DNA of 64,000 nt, from contig NZ_JACLZI010000006.1 of NCBI RefSeq assembly GCF_014280935.1, positions 1 through 64,000 on the forward strand, given 5' to 3'. Positions 57,327-64,000 of the stretch are shown in pieces. The number at the start of each line of letters is the position of its first letter. The stretch's first letter is position 1. The position numbers and the translations under genes were made by a program. The notes beneath the pieces were generated by a model, which saw only the letters and a list, made by a program, of their open reading frames with translations, was not told the origin of the DNA and ran no database searches. The DNA comes from Aquibacillus kalidii (GTDB lineage: Bacteria; Bacillota; Bacilli; Bacillales; Amphibacillaceae).

Positions 57327-57569
57327 TTAGTGTCCAAAACCGGGAACTAGTATGAAGTTGGAATAGAACGTAAATCCAATGAAAAATACCGTACAATAGG
57401 CACCAAATAAGTACATATACATTCTTTCGGATAAATTTAAGAAACCTACTCCTAAGAAGAAAACTGTTTGTACTAAGAACAAAAATGCCATGTTAGGCAT
57501 ATCCCCTACAAAGAACATAACAGCAAAAATTCCTGTCCAAAAAGCAAGCATTCGGAATACTCTATCCAT
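57327..57569 (-). CDS. yqgY: DUF2626 membrane protein YqgY
   Basis: 80 residues, three hydrophobic helices: MDRVFRMLAFWTGIFAVMFF to FYSNFILVPGFGH. Matches YqgY/DUF2626, in the B. subtilis place. AAAGGGGGG precedes the ATG. No known function. Confidence 0.9.
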   Translation of the reverse strand: MDRVFRMLAFWTGIFAVMFFVGDMPNMAFLFLVQTVFFLGVGFLNLSERMYMYLFGAYCTVFFIGFTFYSNFILVPGFGH

Positions 57570-57657
57570 ACTTTCCCCCCTTTAAAAAGGTATGTATCAC
57601 AAATATTATAAACGAGTCATTACTTATTGTAAATTAAACTTTACCAACATTATGTTA

Positions 57658-57689
57658 AAAAAAAGTTGCCCTTGAAAAAACAAGGGCAA
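57658..57689 (-). terminator. Terminator of tRNA-Gln
   Basis: TTGCCCTTG / CAAGGGCAA with a 6-nt loop; a T-rich run follows on the reverse strand. Confidence 0.8.
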
Positions 57690-57696
57690 TTCTGAA

Positions 57697-57768
57697 CTGG
57701 GCTAGCTGGATTCGAACCAACGCATAACGGTACCAAAAACCGCTGCCTTACCGCTTGGCTATAGCCCA
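57697..57768 (-). tRNA. tRNA-Gln (TTG)
   Basis: 72 nt on the reverse strand. Acceptor TGGGCTA / TAGCCCA, anticodon TTG in GTTTTTGGTA, T loop GGTTCGAATCC. CCA is not encoded. A terminator follows, so it is a single-gene unit. Confidence 0.93.
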
Positions 57769-57829
57769 ATAACTTATTTACACTAACTAGTGTGACCGTT
57801 TTACTATTTTCTATACGTGATTTTTTTAA

Positions 57830-58183
57830 TTAGATTGTTACGACAATCAAACTCTTAGCATTTTTGTCTGTTTGAATTAGAAAGTCATAAGTTGACGTAT
57901 CCGTTTGCCCTGATTTAAAAGTAACAATTACTGTACCGTTGGGATAGATATATTTTTTCTGTGTTATCTCATTTTCTTTCGTATCGTCCTTTAACTCTGT
58001 TTTTGCAAGTTGCGTCAAGTTCTCAATTTTTATGAGCTCATATTCCATCTGGGACATTTCTATATGGTTCTGGTAGGTGGCAATACTTGTGATGGTCATG
58101 ATCAATAAAATTGAGATGATAAACATTGTATATGGGAACAAAAAACCGGATGAATTAGTATACAGTACGTATGATTTTTTCAT
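57830..58183 (-). CDS. comGG: Competence pseudopilus protein ComGG
   Basis: 117 residues. Short polar start, then GFLFPYTMFIISILLIMTIT, a pilin-like helix without a clear prepilin cleavage Glu. Last gene of the comG operon and 29 nt overlap with comGF. Sequence is poorly conserved, so the call rests mainly on order. Confidence 0.78.
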   Translation of the reverse strand: MKKSYVLYTNSSGFLFPYTMFIISILLIMTITSIATYQNHIEMSQMEYELIKIENLTQLAKTELKDDTKENEITQKKYIYPNGTVIVTFKSGQTDTSTYDFLIQTDKNAKSLIVVTI

Positions 58184-58574
58184 ATTCTTCTCCGTTTAAA
58201 GTCATTACAGTAACCCTCATTCCATATGATAACGGTTTAATGTTCAAACTTTTTATACTTCTCGCGAGTACCTCATGGCCCGTACCGTCTACTTGTCTCC
58301 TAATAAGCTGTCCGTATAATTCTATCGTAACAGTCTCACCGTTGTGCTTAGAATACGTAACGGACGAATGAGAGGATGATACTTTAGATGCTTGATTTAC
58401 TTCACTAGATAGAAAGTGGAATAATTGTCTGACAGAAAGTTCTTGATTAAAAGAATGTTGGTTGATAGTTGATAACAATATGGTAATGGTACTGATTAGA
58501 AGCATGGTCAAGGAGAGGGCGACTAGCGTGGATGCGAGCGTGAAGCCTGATTTATTCGCTTGATTGTATTCCAT
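58155..58574 (-). CDS. comGF: Competence protein ComGF
   Basis: 139 residues from ATG 58574 (ATG 58607 is an alternative). SGFTLASTLVALSLTMLL is the pilin-like N-terminus; QLFHFLSSEVNQA and YGMRVTVMTLNGEEY follow as in ComGF. Minor pseudopilin of the DNA uptake machine. Confidence 0.85.
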   Translation of the reverse strand: MEYNQANKSGFTLASTLVALSLTMLLISTITILLSTINQHSFNQELSVRQLFHFLSSEVNQASKVSSSHSSVTYSKHNGETVTIELYGQLIRRQVDGTGHEVLARSIKSLNIKPLSYGMRVTVMTLNGEEYEKIIRTVY

Positions 58575-58905
58575 ATAAACAATATCTTTCTGTATTATTT
58601 TTATCATTCGTCCATTTGGCACATCCTTTAATTAAGTTAGTTTTTTTCTCAAATGAAAAGAATACTTCTATGTTTAAAATATCTCGTTGTTTTTTTATAG
58701 GATATTTACTTTCTTTATCAGTATCTAGAATTGTTTTCGTTAGTGCATCATCTAATGCGGAAAGTATTGTCCTTCTTTGTTTTAGCATCATTTCTTCTAT
58801 AGATATTTGATGGAGGATAGGTGTGATTGTTAGTAAAAGTGAAAACAGGATACAAATACAAGCGATTACCTCTACGAATAAATATCCTTTATTTTTATTT
58901 ATCAA
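58552..58905 (-). CDS. comGE: Competence protein ComGE
   Basis: 117 residues from TTG 58905, behind GGAGGT at 9 nt. KGYLFVEVIACICILFSLLLT is the pilin-like helix with an E after the cleavage point. Overlaps both neighbours. Minor pseudopilin; call rests on order plus helix. Confidence 0.8.
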   Translation of the reverse strand: MINKNKGYLFVEVIACICILFSLLLTITPILHQISIEEMMLKQRRTILSALDDALTKTILDTDKESKYPIKKQRDILNIEVFFSFEKKTNLIKGCAKWTNDKNNTERYCLYGIQSSE

Positions 58906-59329
58906 TAATATAGCACCTCCCTTTTCCAAAAGGGAAATAAATGTAATAAGTTTTATAAGCTGTTTTAATGCTGAAGGTTCCTGGGTGGATTAGATTGCCA
59001 TCACTCGTAAAGGATAAAGGCATACTTAACGTATTTAATTTAACAACCCAATCTTTAGGAAAAGTTCTTTTTATAAGAACTTTTCCATTTACATTTGTCT
59101 TAATTTGGTATTGGTTGTTAGTCACATCTATAGTTAAGCTAGCTTTCTCAGCCTGAACCATATTAAACTGTTGCAGGTAGAGAATATCACTCTCAAAGAG
59201 TTTATAAAAGCTATTTAATTGATAGGTATGTAAAGTTTTTAATTGTATGGAACTACCAACTACCAATAAAATAGAGATAATGCTCAATACGATAACTAAT
59301 TCTAAAAAGGTAAATCCCTTTTCTTTCAT
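58895..59329 (-). CDS. comGD: Competence pseudopilin ComGD
   Basis: 144 residues. MKEKGFTFLELVIVLSIISI shows a textbook type IV prepilin peptide (cut after G, F+1, E+5). Processed by ComC; its ATG overlaps the comGC stop by 4 nt. Confidence 0.9.
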   Translation of the reverse strand: MKEKGFTFLELVIVLSIISILLVVGSSIQLKTLHTYQLNSFYKLFESDILYLQQFNMVQAEKASLTIDVTNNQYQIKTNVNGKVLIKRTFPKDWVVKLNTLSMPLSFTSDGNLIHPGTFSIKTAYKTYYIYFPFGKGRCYIIDK

Positions 59330-59649
59330 TGGTTGTTAACGATCTCAATCGTGTTCGTATTAGAAGAGGAGAGTTGTACTTTTTTACTGTTGTTAGCGCA
59401 GGTATCTGTCTGTAAATACTTTTCAGTAACAAGTTCATGCAAGTCAGTAGGGGAAGTGTTGTTATGGTCAATCTTGTATGCTTGTAATTGGTTCTCAGCC
59501 ATTTGTTTTAAGGCGTTACAACCTTTACTTTGGACATCATTATTTTTTTCAGCTAAGTTAGGAACTAATAAAATTAATAGCGTACTAATTATTGCTAGCA
59601 CAATTAGCATTTCTATAAGTGTAAAGCCTTTTTCACGAATTTTTAACAT
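59326..59649 (-). CDS. comGC: Major competence pseudopilin ComGC
   Basis: 107 residues from ATG 59649. REKGFTLIEMLIVLAIIST is the prepilin signal; NVxxKGC-like QSKGCNALK and DTC hold the two cysteines of the disulfide known in ComGC. Major subunit of the transformation pseudopilus. The upstream extension in frame is not needed. Confidence 0.93.
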   Translation of the reverse strand: MLKIREKGFTLIEMLIVLAIISTLLILLVPNLAEKNNDVQSKGCNALKQMAENQLQAYKIDHNNTSPTDLHELVTEKYLQTDTCANNSKKVQLSSSNTNTIEIVNNQ

Positions 59650-59669
59650 GATTATCTTTCCTTTCTGTT

Positions 59670-60722
59670 TTAGATATCGGAAATTAATTGAAACATGGGA
59701 AGCATAAGGGACAGATAAACCATAATGATTAATCCAGCGAAGATACAAAAAAATATTGGTTGAATAGAAGTGATTAATTTTTTCGTCTTATCTTCCATTA
59801 ATTCGGTTAGAAATTCTACATACATCTTTAGGTCTTTAACCAATTGGTCTGAATTCGCGTTTTTTTGAAAAATGGATTCTAATTCCTTTTCTAACAATTT
59901 ACAATAAGGGAGAATTTGAGCAAATGTACGCCCTCTTGCTAGTTCGTGAATTATGTAATCGGAATAATAAGCTAGGATCGGGTATTGGTTATGGTCTTTG
60001 ATAATGGATAGACCATCTTTTAAGGAAATACCAGCATGCAATAGGGAGCTTAGATGTAATGAAAATAGCAAGGAATGGTTTAATTTTTGGTAAGTATTAA
60101 TAAAAGGAATTTTTTCGTATAGGCTCAGGAGTTGTCCAACATTTAGTTTGTTTCTTATCTTGGGCCAACAGAGAGTAATCAGAATAATTACAAAACCAAT
60201 AACAAAAACAATGTTTAGAAGCCAATCAATGACATGAATGGAGATCAGGTGGATTGTTGAGGATTGACTTGTTGATGAGAATAATTGTATAAAAGAAGGA
60301 TATACAGATTTCTTTAAGAAGAATAGTAAAATAATGAATAGTAGGAATAGAACAGTAGGGTATCTGGACACTTGCTTCACTTTTTTAATAAAACTTATTT
60401 GCTGTTTCAACATTAAACAGCAATGGTGCAAAGCGTGTGGGATATTACCGTGTGCAAGAGCAAAATAGAGAAAAGAAACTATTTGTTTGTTAAAATGTGC
60501 ATCCTCCATTGCTATATTTAGTGGATTACCTTGTTTTAGTTTAGTTGAAATGCCTTCTACTCTAATTTTGTACGTATCATTCCATTGTAAAACATCCAAA
60601 GCGTCAGTTAGTGAATATCCGTTTTCCAAAAGCCTGTTTAATTTATGAAGAAGTTGATGCTGATCCTCTAAGGATAGCTTACGAATCCGTTTGTTTAAGT
60701 ACCGATTCATCACAAAATCCAT
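59670..60722 (-). CDS. comGB: Competence membrane protein ComGB
   Basis: 350 residues, GspF/PilC-type platform with two repeated domains and three membrane helices (about 110-130, 160-185, 325-348). HLSSLLHAGISLKDGLSII is the family repeat. ATG 60722 is 9 nt after AGAAGG; ATG 60728 is too close. Overlaps the comGA end by 44 nt. Confidence 0.9.
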   Translation of the reverse strand: MDFVMNRYLNKRIRKLSLEDQHQLLHKLNRLLENGYSLTDALDVLQWNDTYKIRVEGISTKLKQGNPLNIAMEDAHFNKQIVSFLYFALAHGNIPHALHHCCLMLKQQISFIKKVKQVSRYPTVLFLLFIILLFFLKKSVYPSFIQLFSSTSQSSTIHLISIHVIDWLLNIVFVIGFVIILITLCWPKIRNKLNVGQLLSLYEKIPFINTYQKLNHSLLFSLHLSSLLHAGISLKDGLSIIKDHNQYPILAYYSDYIIHELARGRTFAQILPYCKLLEKELESIFQKNANSDQLVKDLKMYVEFLTELMEDKTKKLITSIQPIFFCIFAGLIIMVYLSLMLPMFQLISDI

Positions 60723-61695
60723 AGGCATATGCCTTCTTTCTTAATAGTTGGAATGAGGAGAAATTGCTGTTCTTCCTTATTGGTTCTCCCAAAATAGCTT
60801 GTTGCAATAAATTTGAATCAAGTAGTTCTAAGATTGCGGCACGGGAAGGAAGATGGGCGGGAGTTTGTAGTGGTAATAGCTGAAGTGAAGCAACAGCTAT
60901 TAAACTTTGTTCAAGGTCTGTTTGCTTAATTCCCATTTCAATTAAGCGATGGATGGTTCCTTGTGCATTCTTGGCATGTAGAGTAGAAAGTACCAGGTGG
61001 CCAGTGAATGAGGCATGAAAGGCAAATTGTGCTGTTTCCCGATCACGGATTTCTCCAACCATTATGATGTCAGGATCATGACGTAACGCAGCTTTAAGTC
61101 CTGCATTGTAAGTAATACCTGCTTTTTCATTTACTTGAACTTGCAAGATGTTCCTCATTTCTTTCTCTATCGGGTCCTCTAGTGTAATGGTTTGATAAGC
61201 GTGATTGATTAGAAGGGACTGAAGTAGAGCATAAAGAGTAGTTGTTTTCCCACTACCTGTCGGACCTGTGAACAGAATAATACCTGAGCGATGAGAAATC
61301 CATTGTTTGATTTTCTTTAGCTGCTGAGGGAAAAGAAATAACTGTTCAAGTGGAAGGGCATCTTGTTGAGGTAATATTCGAATTGCTAGGCTTTCGGAAG
61401 TGTTTACAGGTAGGGTGGAGAGACGGAGAGAAAACTTTTGAGATGTTGTTTGGAAATCAATCATTCCGTGTTGCGGCTTTCGATTTTCACCAATATCCAT
61501 TCCTGATGAGAATTTATAATATGCGAGTAAAGTTTCATACTGTCTCATCGAAATCGAAGCATGAAAGATTCTTTTACCATGGACTCGAAAGAAAATGTCA
61601 GTTAGCTCAGTGGAAGGACAAAAGTGGATATCAGAAGCAGTAGCCTGAATGGCAGAAAGAAGAAGTTTTTTGGAAGATACGGCAGTTAAATTCAA
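60679..61695 (-). CDS. comGA: Competence ATPase ComGA
   Basis: 338-residue traffic ATPase of the GspE/PilB type: Walker A FTGPTGSGKTTT, Asp box TLEDPIE, Walker B DPDIIMVGEIRD and His box GHLVLSTLHAKNA. It lacks the zinc domain of GspE, as ComGA does. Powers pseudopilus assembly. TTG start after GAGGTGA. First gene of comG; probably ComK-dependent. Confidence 0.95.
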   Translation of the reverse strand: MNLTAVSSKKLLLSAIQATASDIHFCPSTELTDIFFRVHGKRIFHASISMRQYETLLAYYKFSSGMDIGENRKPQHGMIDFQTTSQKFSLRLSTLPVNTSESLAIRILPQQDALPLEQLFLFPQQLKKIKQWISHRSGIILFTGPTGSGKTTTLYALLQSLLINHAYQTITLEDPIEKEMRNILQVQVNEKAGITYNAGLKAALRHDPDIIMVGEIRDRETAQFAFHASFTGHLVLSTLHAKNAQGTIHRLIEMGIKQTDLEQSLIAVASLQLLPLQTPAHLPSRAAILELLDSNLLQQAILGEPIRKNSNFSSFQLLRKKAYAYGFCDESVLKQTDS

Positions 61696-61767
61696 TAATG
61701 ATTCACCTCACTTTTTCTTAATGATACAATAATTCGACAGGGATGTTTTAATTCCTTCTAAATACAT

Positions 61768-61780
61768 AAAAATATTTTTT
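61768..61780. promoter_or_regulatory. Possible ComK AT-box
   Basis: AAAA-N5-TTTT between comGA and aroK, reading the same on both strands. A second box at the usual spacing is poor (several mismatches), so ComK control is suggested but not shown. Confidence 0.35.
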
Positions 61781-61798
61781 AAGGGATAGGGGATATTA

Positions 61799-62302
61799 AT
61801 GAAAGGTATTTATTTAATTGGTTTTATGGGAAGTGGGAAAACAAGTGTGGCTATAAGTCTGTCCGACAAACTTCAATTACCCGTTCAAGATACGGATCAA
61901 ATGATAGTTGATTATACGAAATCAAGTATTGCTTCTATCTTTGACAGGTGCGGTGAGGAAACATTTAGGAATTATGAAAGTGAGATGCTAAAAAGAACTG
62001 AAGGAGAAGGTAAGATTACTTCTACGGGTGGAGGAATAGTCGAACGAGAAAGTAACTGTGATTGGTTGAGAAGGAATGGATTAGTGTTCTATCTAGATAC
62101 ATCTTGGGATGTGATACTAGATAGACTAAAGGATGATAAATCTAGACCGATTTGGAACAACAATCAGCGAGATAAAAGAAAACTATTAGAAAGTCGGATT
62201 CCAAAATACGAAGCAACAGCCAACTATGTTATAAAGACAGATGGAAAAGATCCAGAAGCTATTGCGGATGAAATGATAGCACTTATAAATGCACCCAAAT
62301 AG
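61799..62302 (+). CDS. aroK: Shikimate kinase
   Basis: 167 residues. P-loop GFMGSGKTS, shikimate-binding DTDQMI and STGGGIV, lid RLKDDKSRPIW. Phosphorylates shikimate in aromatic amino acid synthesis. The ATG follows GGGATAGGGG. Placed between comGA and yqzE, away from other aro genes. Confidence 0.95.
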   Translation: MKGIYLIGFMGSGKTSVAISLSDKLQLPVQDTDQMIVDYTKSSIASIFDRCGEETFRNYESEMLKRTEGEGKITSTGGGIVERESNCDWLRRNGLVFYLDTSWDVILDRLKDDKSRPIWNNNQRDKRKLLESRIPKYEATANYVIKTDGKDPEAIADEMIALINAPK

Positions 62303-62342
62303 GAGATACTAAACATATACAAATTCACAAGAGGTGAACTAT

Positions 62343-62522
62343 ATGTCTGGAAATGATTATGTCAAGTTCATGACTCAAGAAATTGTTAAATATATGGATA
62401 TGAAGCCAGAAGAGCGAAAAAAAAGGAAGCAGGAAAAAAGTCAAAAGGACTTTTCTGTTTCAAATCGATGGTTTGGTATTATCCCATTTGCATTCCGATT
62501 ACTAGTAAAAAAAAGAAAGTAG
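62343..62522 (+). CDS. yqzE: YqzE family protein
   Basis: 59 residues from ATG 62343 after AGAGGTGA: MSGNDYVKFMTQEIVKYMDM, a very basic middle and a C-terminal amphipathic end. YqzE lies next to comGG in B. subtilis; here it follows aroK. Function unknown. Confidence 0.88.
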   Translation: MSGNDYVKFMTQEIVKYMDMKPEERKKRKQEKSQKDFSVSNRWFGIIPFAFRLLVKKRK

Positions 62523-62556
62523 CAAGTTCCTATTAGGATACTTGCTACTTTCTTTA
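62511..62556. terminator. Terminator of yqzE / yqhG
   Basis: 16-bp stem AAAGAAAGTAGCAAGT / ACTTGCTACTTTCTTT; overlaps the yqzE stop and also suits the convergent yqhG. Confidence 0.85.
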
Positions 62557-62573
62557 TGTAGTGGATGTGTGAA

Positions 62574-63380
62574 TTAAATGAATAGTTTGTTGGATGTTAG
62601 TTGGGATAGATAGAATAATCCGCCATTGATTACGGATAATTCTATGAAAGGCTGAAACCTATTTTCGATGTCATTCATTTCTTGATCAAACCGATTCTCA
62701 TATTCTTCATCATCACCACTATTTTGGTAAAAGTGACTTAAAAGTTGCTTTTCTTCTTGTAGATGGTTCCAAGATTCCTGTGCCCATTCATGGTTTTGCT
62801 GTTGTAAATATCTTTCTAAGTATTGAATTATTCGCTGGTAGCCACTTTTTAGACGTATAATGGGTGTCATCGTATAACTAAAATCTGCTATGGATGACTG
62901 TAAAGAGATCTTATTAAGTTCATCCATCATATCTATTTTCATTGCGCCGTTAATAAGTTGTAACCCAATTGAAATGATTTCATCTCTTTTATGTTTGCCA
63001 GTATAGCTGATTTTCATATTAATGACTAACCACGGTACTAAAGCAGTTCTTTGGCTAGTGTTATTTTCCTCGAATAATCGGGTATATTTCCCTTGATTAG
63101 TAAGTGTTCTAAAAATTTGATGAATCCGCGGACTCCCAAAATGAACCCATTCTCCTTCTTCTTCTCTTCGTTCAGGATTGGTAATAAAGGAAACAGTCAT
63201 TGGTTCACCTGGATACCCAAGTTTTTTAACATATTGCCAATAGAATGGGCGGTTCATGAGAATTTCGTCCATTTTATCTGTTAATTGTACGTGTAATTTC
63301 CCATTCTCATTTTCCAATATTTCACATTGATTGGCGATAAAATAATCGGTCATAAAGTCATGAAGATTCTCTAGTGCCAT
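62574..63380 (-). CDS. yqhG: YqhG family protein
   Basis: 268 residues from ATG 63380 after GAGGAGG: MALENLHDFMTDYFIANQCE, then DKMDEILMNRPFYWQYV and FGSPRIHQIF, the YqhG signature. Cytosolic; function unknown. Its start overlaps yqhH by 23 nt, so the pair is coupled, as in B. subtilis. Confidence 0.9.
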   Translation of the reverse strand: MALENLHDFMTDYFIANQCEILENENGKLHVQLTDKMDEILMNRPFYWQYVKKLGYPGEPMTVSFITNPERREEEGEWVHFGSPRIHQIFRTLTNQGKYTRLFEENNTSQRTALVPWLVINMKISYTGKHKRDEIISIGLQLINGAMKIDMMDELNKISLQSSIADFSYTMTPIIRLKSGYQRIIQYLERYLQQQNHEWAQESWNHLQEEKQLLSHFYQNSGDDEEYENRFDQEMNDIENRFQPFIELSVINGGLFYLSQLTSNKLFI

Positions 63381-64000
63381 TCCAATCCTCCTCAGAATTA
63401 TTTTGTTGTGCAAATGAGATAACAGAGGATAGGTTTTCTAGCTTGATCCTAGCTTCCCCATCTGTTGCTGACTCTTTGAATATAGTTTGTATTTCTTCTT
63501 CCATATTTCCAATGTTCAGATCGGCTAAAATGGAATCTAAATTACCAACCACTCGTTCAAATAACTGGATTTTTTCATATAGTAAGTTAAGTACATGCTC
63601 TTCCATCGTGTTTCTAATTGCGAAATTATAAATATTCACATCAGATTCTTGTCCAAAGCGGTGGATACGACCGATTCTTTGCTCTAAACGCATTGGATTC
63701 CAAGGCAAGTCATAATTAATCATATTGTTACAGAACTGCAGGTTAATCCCTTCGCCGCCCGCTTCGGTAGCGATAAGAACTTGTGCATGGTTTTGAAACA
63801 GTTGTCTCATCCAATCTTTTTTCCCACGCTTAAATCCCCCGCGAAAAGGAACGGAAGAGATTCCATGCTGCTGCAGATACCACTGTAAATATAGTTGAGA
63901 AGCTCTGTACTCTGTGAAAATAATAAATTTCTCATCAGTATCTTTGATTAACTCGACTACTTTATCAGCTTTTGCATGATGTGGCAGTTGTTCAATACGT
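63358..64000 (-). CDS. yqhH: SNF2-type helicase YqhH, 3' part only
   Basis: The frame is open to the right edge, giving the last 213 residues. FIIFTEYRASQLYLQWYLQQ begins the C-terminal helicase lobe; ATEAGGEGINLQ is motif V and QRIGRIHRFGQ motif VI. RapA/SNF2-like; probable nucleic-acid translocase. The N-terminal lobe and start lie outside the window. Confidence 0.9.
   Translation of the reverse strand, partial: RIEQLPHHAKADKVVELIKDTDEKFIIFTEYRASQLYLQWYLQQHGISSVPFRGGFKRGKKDWMRQLFQNHAQVLIATEAGGEGINLQFCNNMINYDLPWNPMRLEQRIGRIHRFGQESDVNIYNFAIRNTMEEHVLNLLYEKIQLFERVVGNLDSILADLNIGNMEEEIQTIFKESATDGEARIKLENLSSVISFAQQNNSEEDWNGTRESS

Noticed and set aside
59326-59748. Long N-terminal extension of comGC (140 residues)
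   Set aside because: The prepilin signal must be near the start; ATG 59649 gives the normal 8-10 residue leader.

Overview
The window is a stretch of chromosome from a low-GC, endospore-forming member of the Bacillaceae. Four things point there: AT-rich DNA with strong AGGAGG-type ribosome sites and frequent GTG/TTG starts; sporulation genes (yqfC, yqfD, spoVAF, a probable SigH-driven dnaG-sigA operon); the competence operon comGA-comGG; and a gene order that follows the Bacillus subtilis yqeW-yqhH segment almost gene for gene. I cannot name a species. The order differs from B. subtilis at several points, judged from memory of that genome: deoC lies before yqeW; cdd is missing between dgkA and era; ccpN is missing between glyS and ppsR; zur is missing in the yqf block; there is one pstB followed by phoU; a free-standing spoVAF lies between gluP and glcK; and no tapA-sipW-tasA/sinIR block separates comG from yqhG.

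Layout. 0-2.9 kb: truncated dispersed repeat, deoC, yqeW (reverse), rpsU-yqeY. 2.9-5.9 kb: envelope-stress unit yqeZ-floA-yqfB behind a SigW-type promoter. 6.1-13.9 kb: yqfC-yqfD-phoH, pgpH-ybeY-dgkA, era-yqzL-recO. 13.9-17.2 kb: T-box controlled glyQS. 17.2-22.7 kb: ppsR, dnaG-sigA, a membrane protein and cccA. 22.8-31.9 kb: trmK-yqfO, ispH, cshB, nfo, yqfT, a lytic transglycosylase, yqfX, ispG, yqfZ. 32-34.6 kb: short NfeD protein and a Na/Pi cotransporter with a PhoU tail. 34.6-35.3 kb: six tRNA genes behind tandem promoters. 35.6-39.8 kb: sodA, an MFS protein, pbpA. 40.2-44.8 kb: pstSCAB-phoU behind a four-repeat PhoP box. 44.8-53.4 kb: two envelope proteins (reverse), rpmG, yqgN, gluP, spoVAF, yqgQ-glcK. 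53.6-57.6 kb: LtaS-type synthase with an ECF-type promoter, yqgW, yqgX, a repeat, a candidate small RNA and yqgY. 57.7-64 kb: tRNA-Gln, comGG-comGA (reverse), aroK, yqzE, yqhG and the 3' part of yqhH, cut by the window edge.

Most genes are housekeeping: ribosome and tRNA function, replication and transcription (dnaG-sigA), isoprenoid synthesis (ispG, ispH), DNA repair (recO, nfo), cell wall and membrane upkeep, phosphate uptake and competence. I see no prophage, insertion sequence, CRISPR array, defence island or secondary-metabolite cluster. The least explained items are regulatory: a reverse-strand small-RNA candidate at about 57.14-57.22 kb with a near-consensus promoter, a C-rich body and an intrinsic terminator; two SigH-like promoters before dnaG; an ECF-like promoter before the LtaS-type gene; and several short dispersed or inverted repeats.
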